NCBI GenBank assembly: GCA_964469815.1
Contig: CAYXZC010000053.1
Span: forward strand, 1-13,009
Reading direction: 5' to 3'
Source: MGBC163016 sp964469815
GTDB lineage: Bacteria > Actinomycetota > Coriobacteriia > Coriobacteriales > Eggerthellaceae
Length of the DNA stretch: 13,009 bases
The translations under genes and the position numbers were made by a program. Below, in pieces: positions 12,819 to 13,009 of the stretch; positions within the stretch are counted from its first letter, which is position 1; every line of letters begins with the position of its first letter. The notes under the pieces were generated by a model. That model saw only the letters and a list, made by a program, of their open reading frames with translations. It was not told the origin of the DNA and ran no database searches.

Positions 12819-13009
12819 ATGGCTATGAAGGTCATGCTGGTGAACGGCTCGCCCCACAAGAACGGGTGCGTCAATCGTGCGCTCGATGAGATCGAAGCCA
12901 CGCTTGAATCCGAGGGCATCGAGGTAGGCCGATTCTGGGTGGGAACAAAGCCCATCGCAGGGTGCATCGGCTGCAAGTATTGCGGCGATCATGCCGGGCA
13001 ATGCGTGTT
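12819..13009 (+). CDS. flavodoxin-fold NAD(P)H-dependent oxidoreductase (N-terminal part)
   Basis: Open from an ATG at 12819 to the window end; 63 codons are visible. It starts MAMKVMLVNGSPHKNGCVNR, the beta-strand plus FMN-phosphate loop of NADPH-dependent FMN reductase/flavodoxin-like proteins (motif GSPHKNG, 10-16). It continues into a helix and a Cys cluster C49-IG-C52-KY-C55, with Cys62 beyond. Such clusters occur in the iron-sulfur flavoprotein group of this superfamily, which binds a [4Fe-4S] cluster, but one more Cys is needed in context to be sure. AGAGAGG (12804-12810) lies 8 nt before the ATG. An ATG at 12811 is out of frame and stops after five codons. The start is about 130 bp from that of the divergent aminotransferase. 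Confidence 0.85.
   Translation, partial: MAMKVMLVNGSPHKNGCVNRALDEIEATLESEGIEVGRFWVGTKPIAGCIGCKYCGDHAGQCV

Noticed and set aside
12681..13001. 106-codon open frame on the minus strand
   Set aside because: Antisense to the flavodoxin-fold gene and across the divergent promoter region; the plus-strand frame has a ribosome binding site and the FMN-loop motif.

Overview
This 13 kb window reads as chromosomal DNA of a moderately GC-rich Gram-positive bacterium. Gene content, codon use (CGC, GGC and ATC common, with one GTG and one TTG start), an actinobacterial-style membrane Ser/Thr kinase and tandem bacterial PH-domain membrane proteins point to the Actinomycetota, most likely class Coriobacteriia. 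That placement is inferred from protein resemblance, not measured.

Layout, left to right. (1) A minus-strand pair at 86-1266: a small single-pass membrane protein, translationally coupled to a pyridoxamine/pyridoxal kinase, with a good extended -10 promoter upstream. (2) A large minus-strand membrane Ser/Thr kinase (1452-4343) with an unusual insertion of about 200 residues inside the kinase N-lobe. (3) A plus-strand tRNA-Leu(CAG) with promoter and terminator. A 23-nt piece of its 3' end is repeated 252 nt downstream, and the space between is packed with small hairpins. (4) A minus-strand AAA ATPase of the AAA_14/DUF4143 type, visibly more AT-rich than its neighbours, with a palindrome at its promoter and iterated palindromes further upstream. 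(5) A 562-nt non-coding stretch (6172-6733) of nested palindromic repeats. (6) A minus-strand pair at 6734-8530: a deformylase-like protein that lacks the catalytic Glu of HExxH, abutting a membrane-anchored Gln/Pro/Arg-rich protein. (7) A plus-strand pair of bPH2 (YdbS/YdbT-like) membrane proteins. (8) More palindromic repeats between convergent genes, a minus-strand PLP-dependent aminotransferase, and the start of a plus-strand flavodoxin-fold NAD(P)H oxidoreductase cut by the window end.

Functionally, the vitamin B6 kinase makes the cofactor that the aminotransferase uses, but they lie about 10 kb apart and need not be co-regulated. The other genes are envelope or signalling proteins without a clear shared pathway. 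The most distinctive content is non-coding: a family of intergenic palindromes with two-base loops, combined into Y-shaped composites (one split by another repeat), and the hairpin array bounded by tRNA 3'-end copies. I see no complete mobile element, CRISPR array or phage genes.
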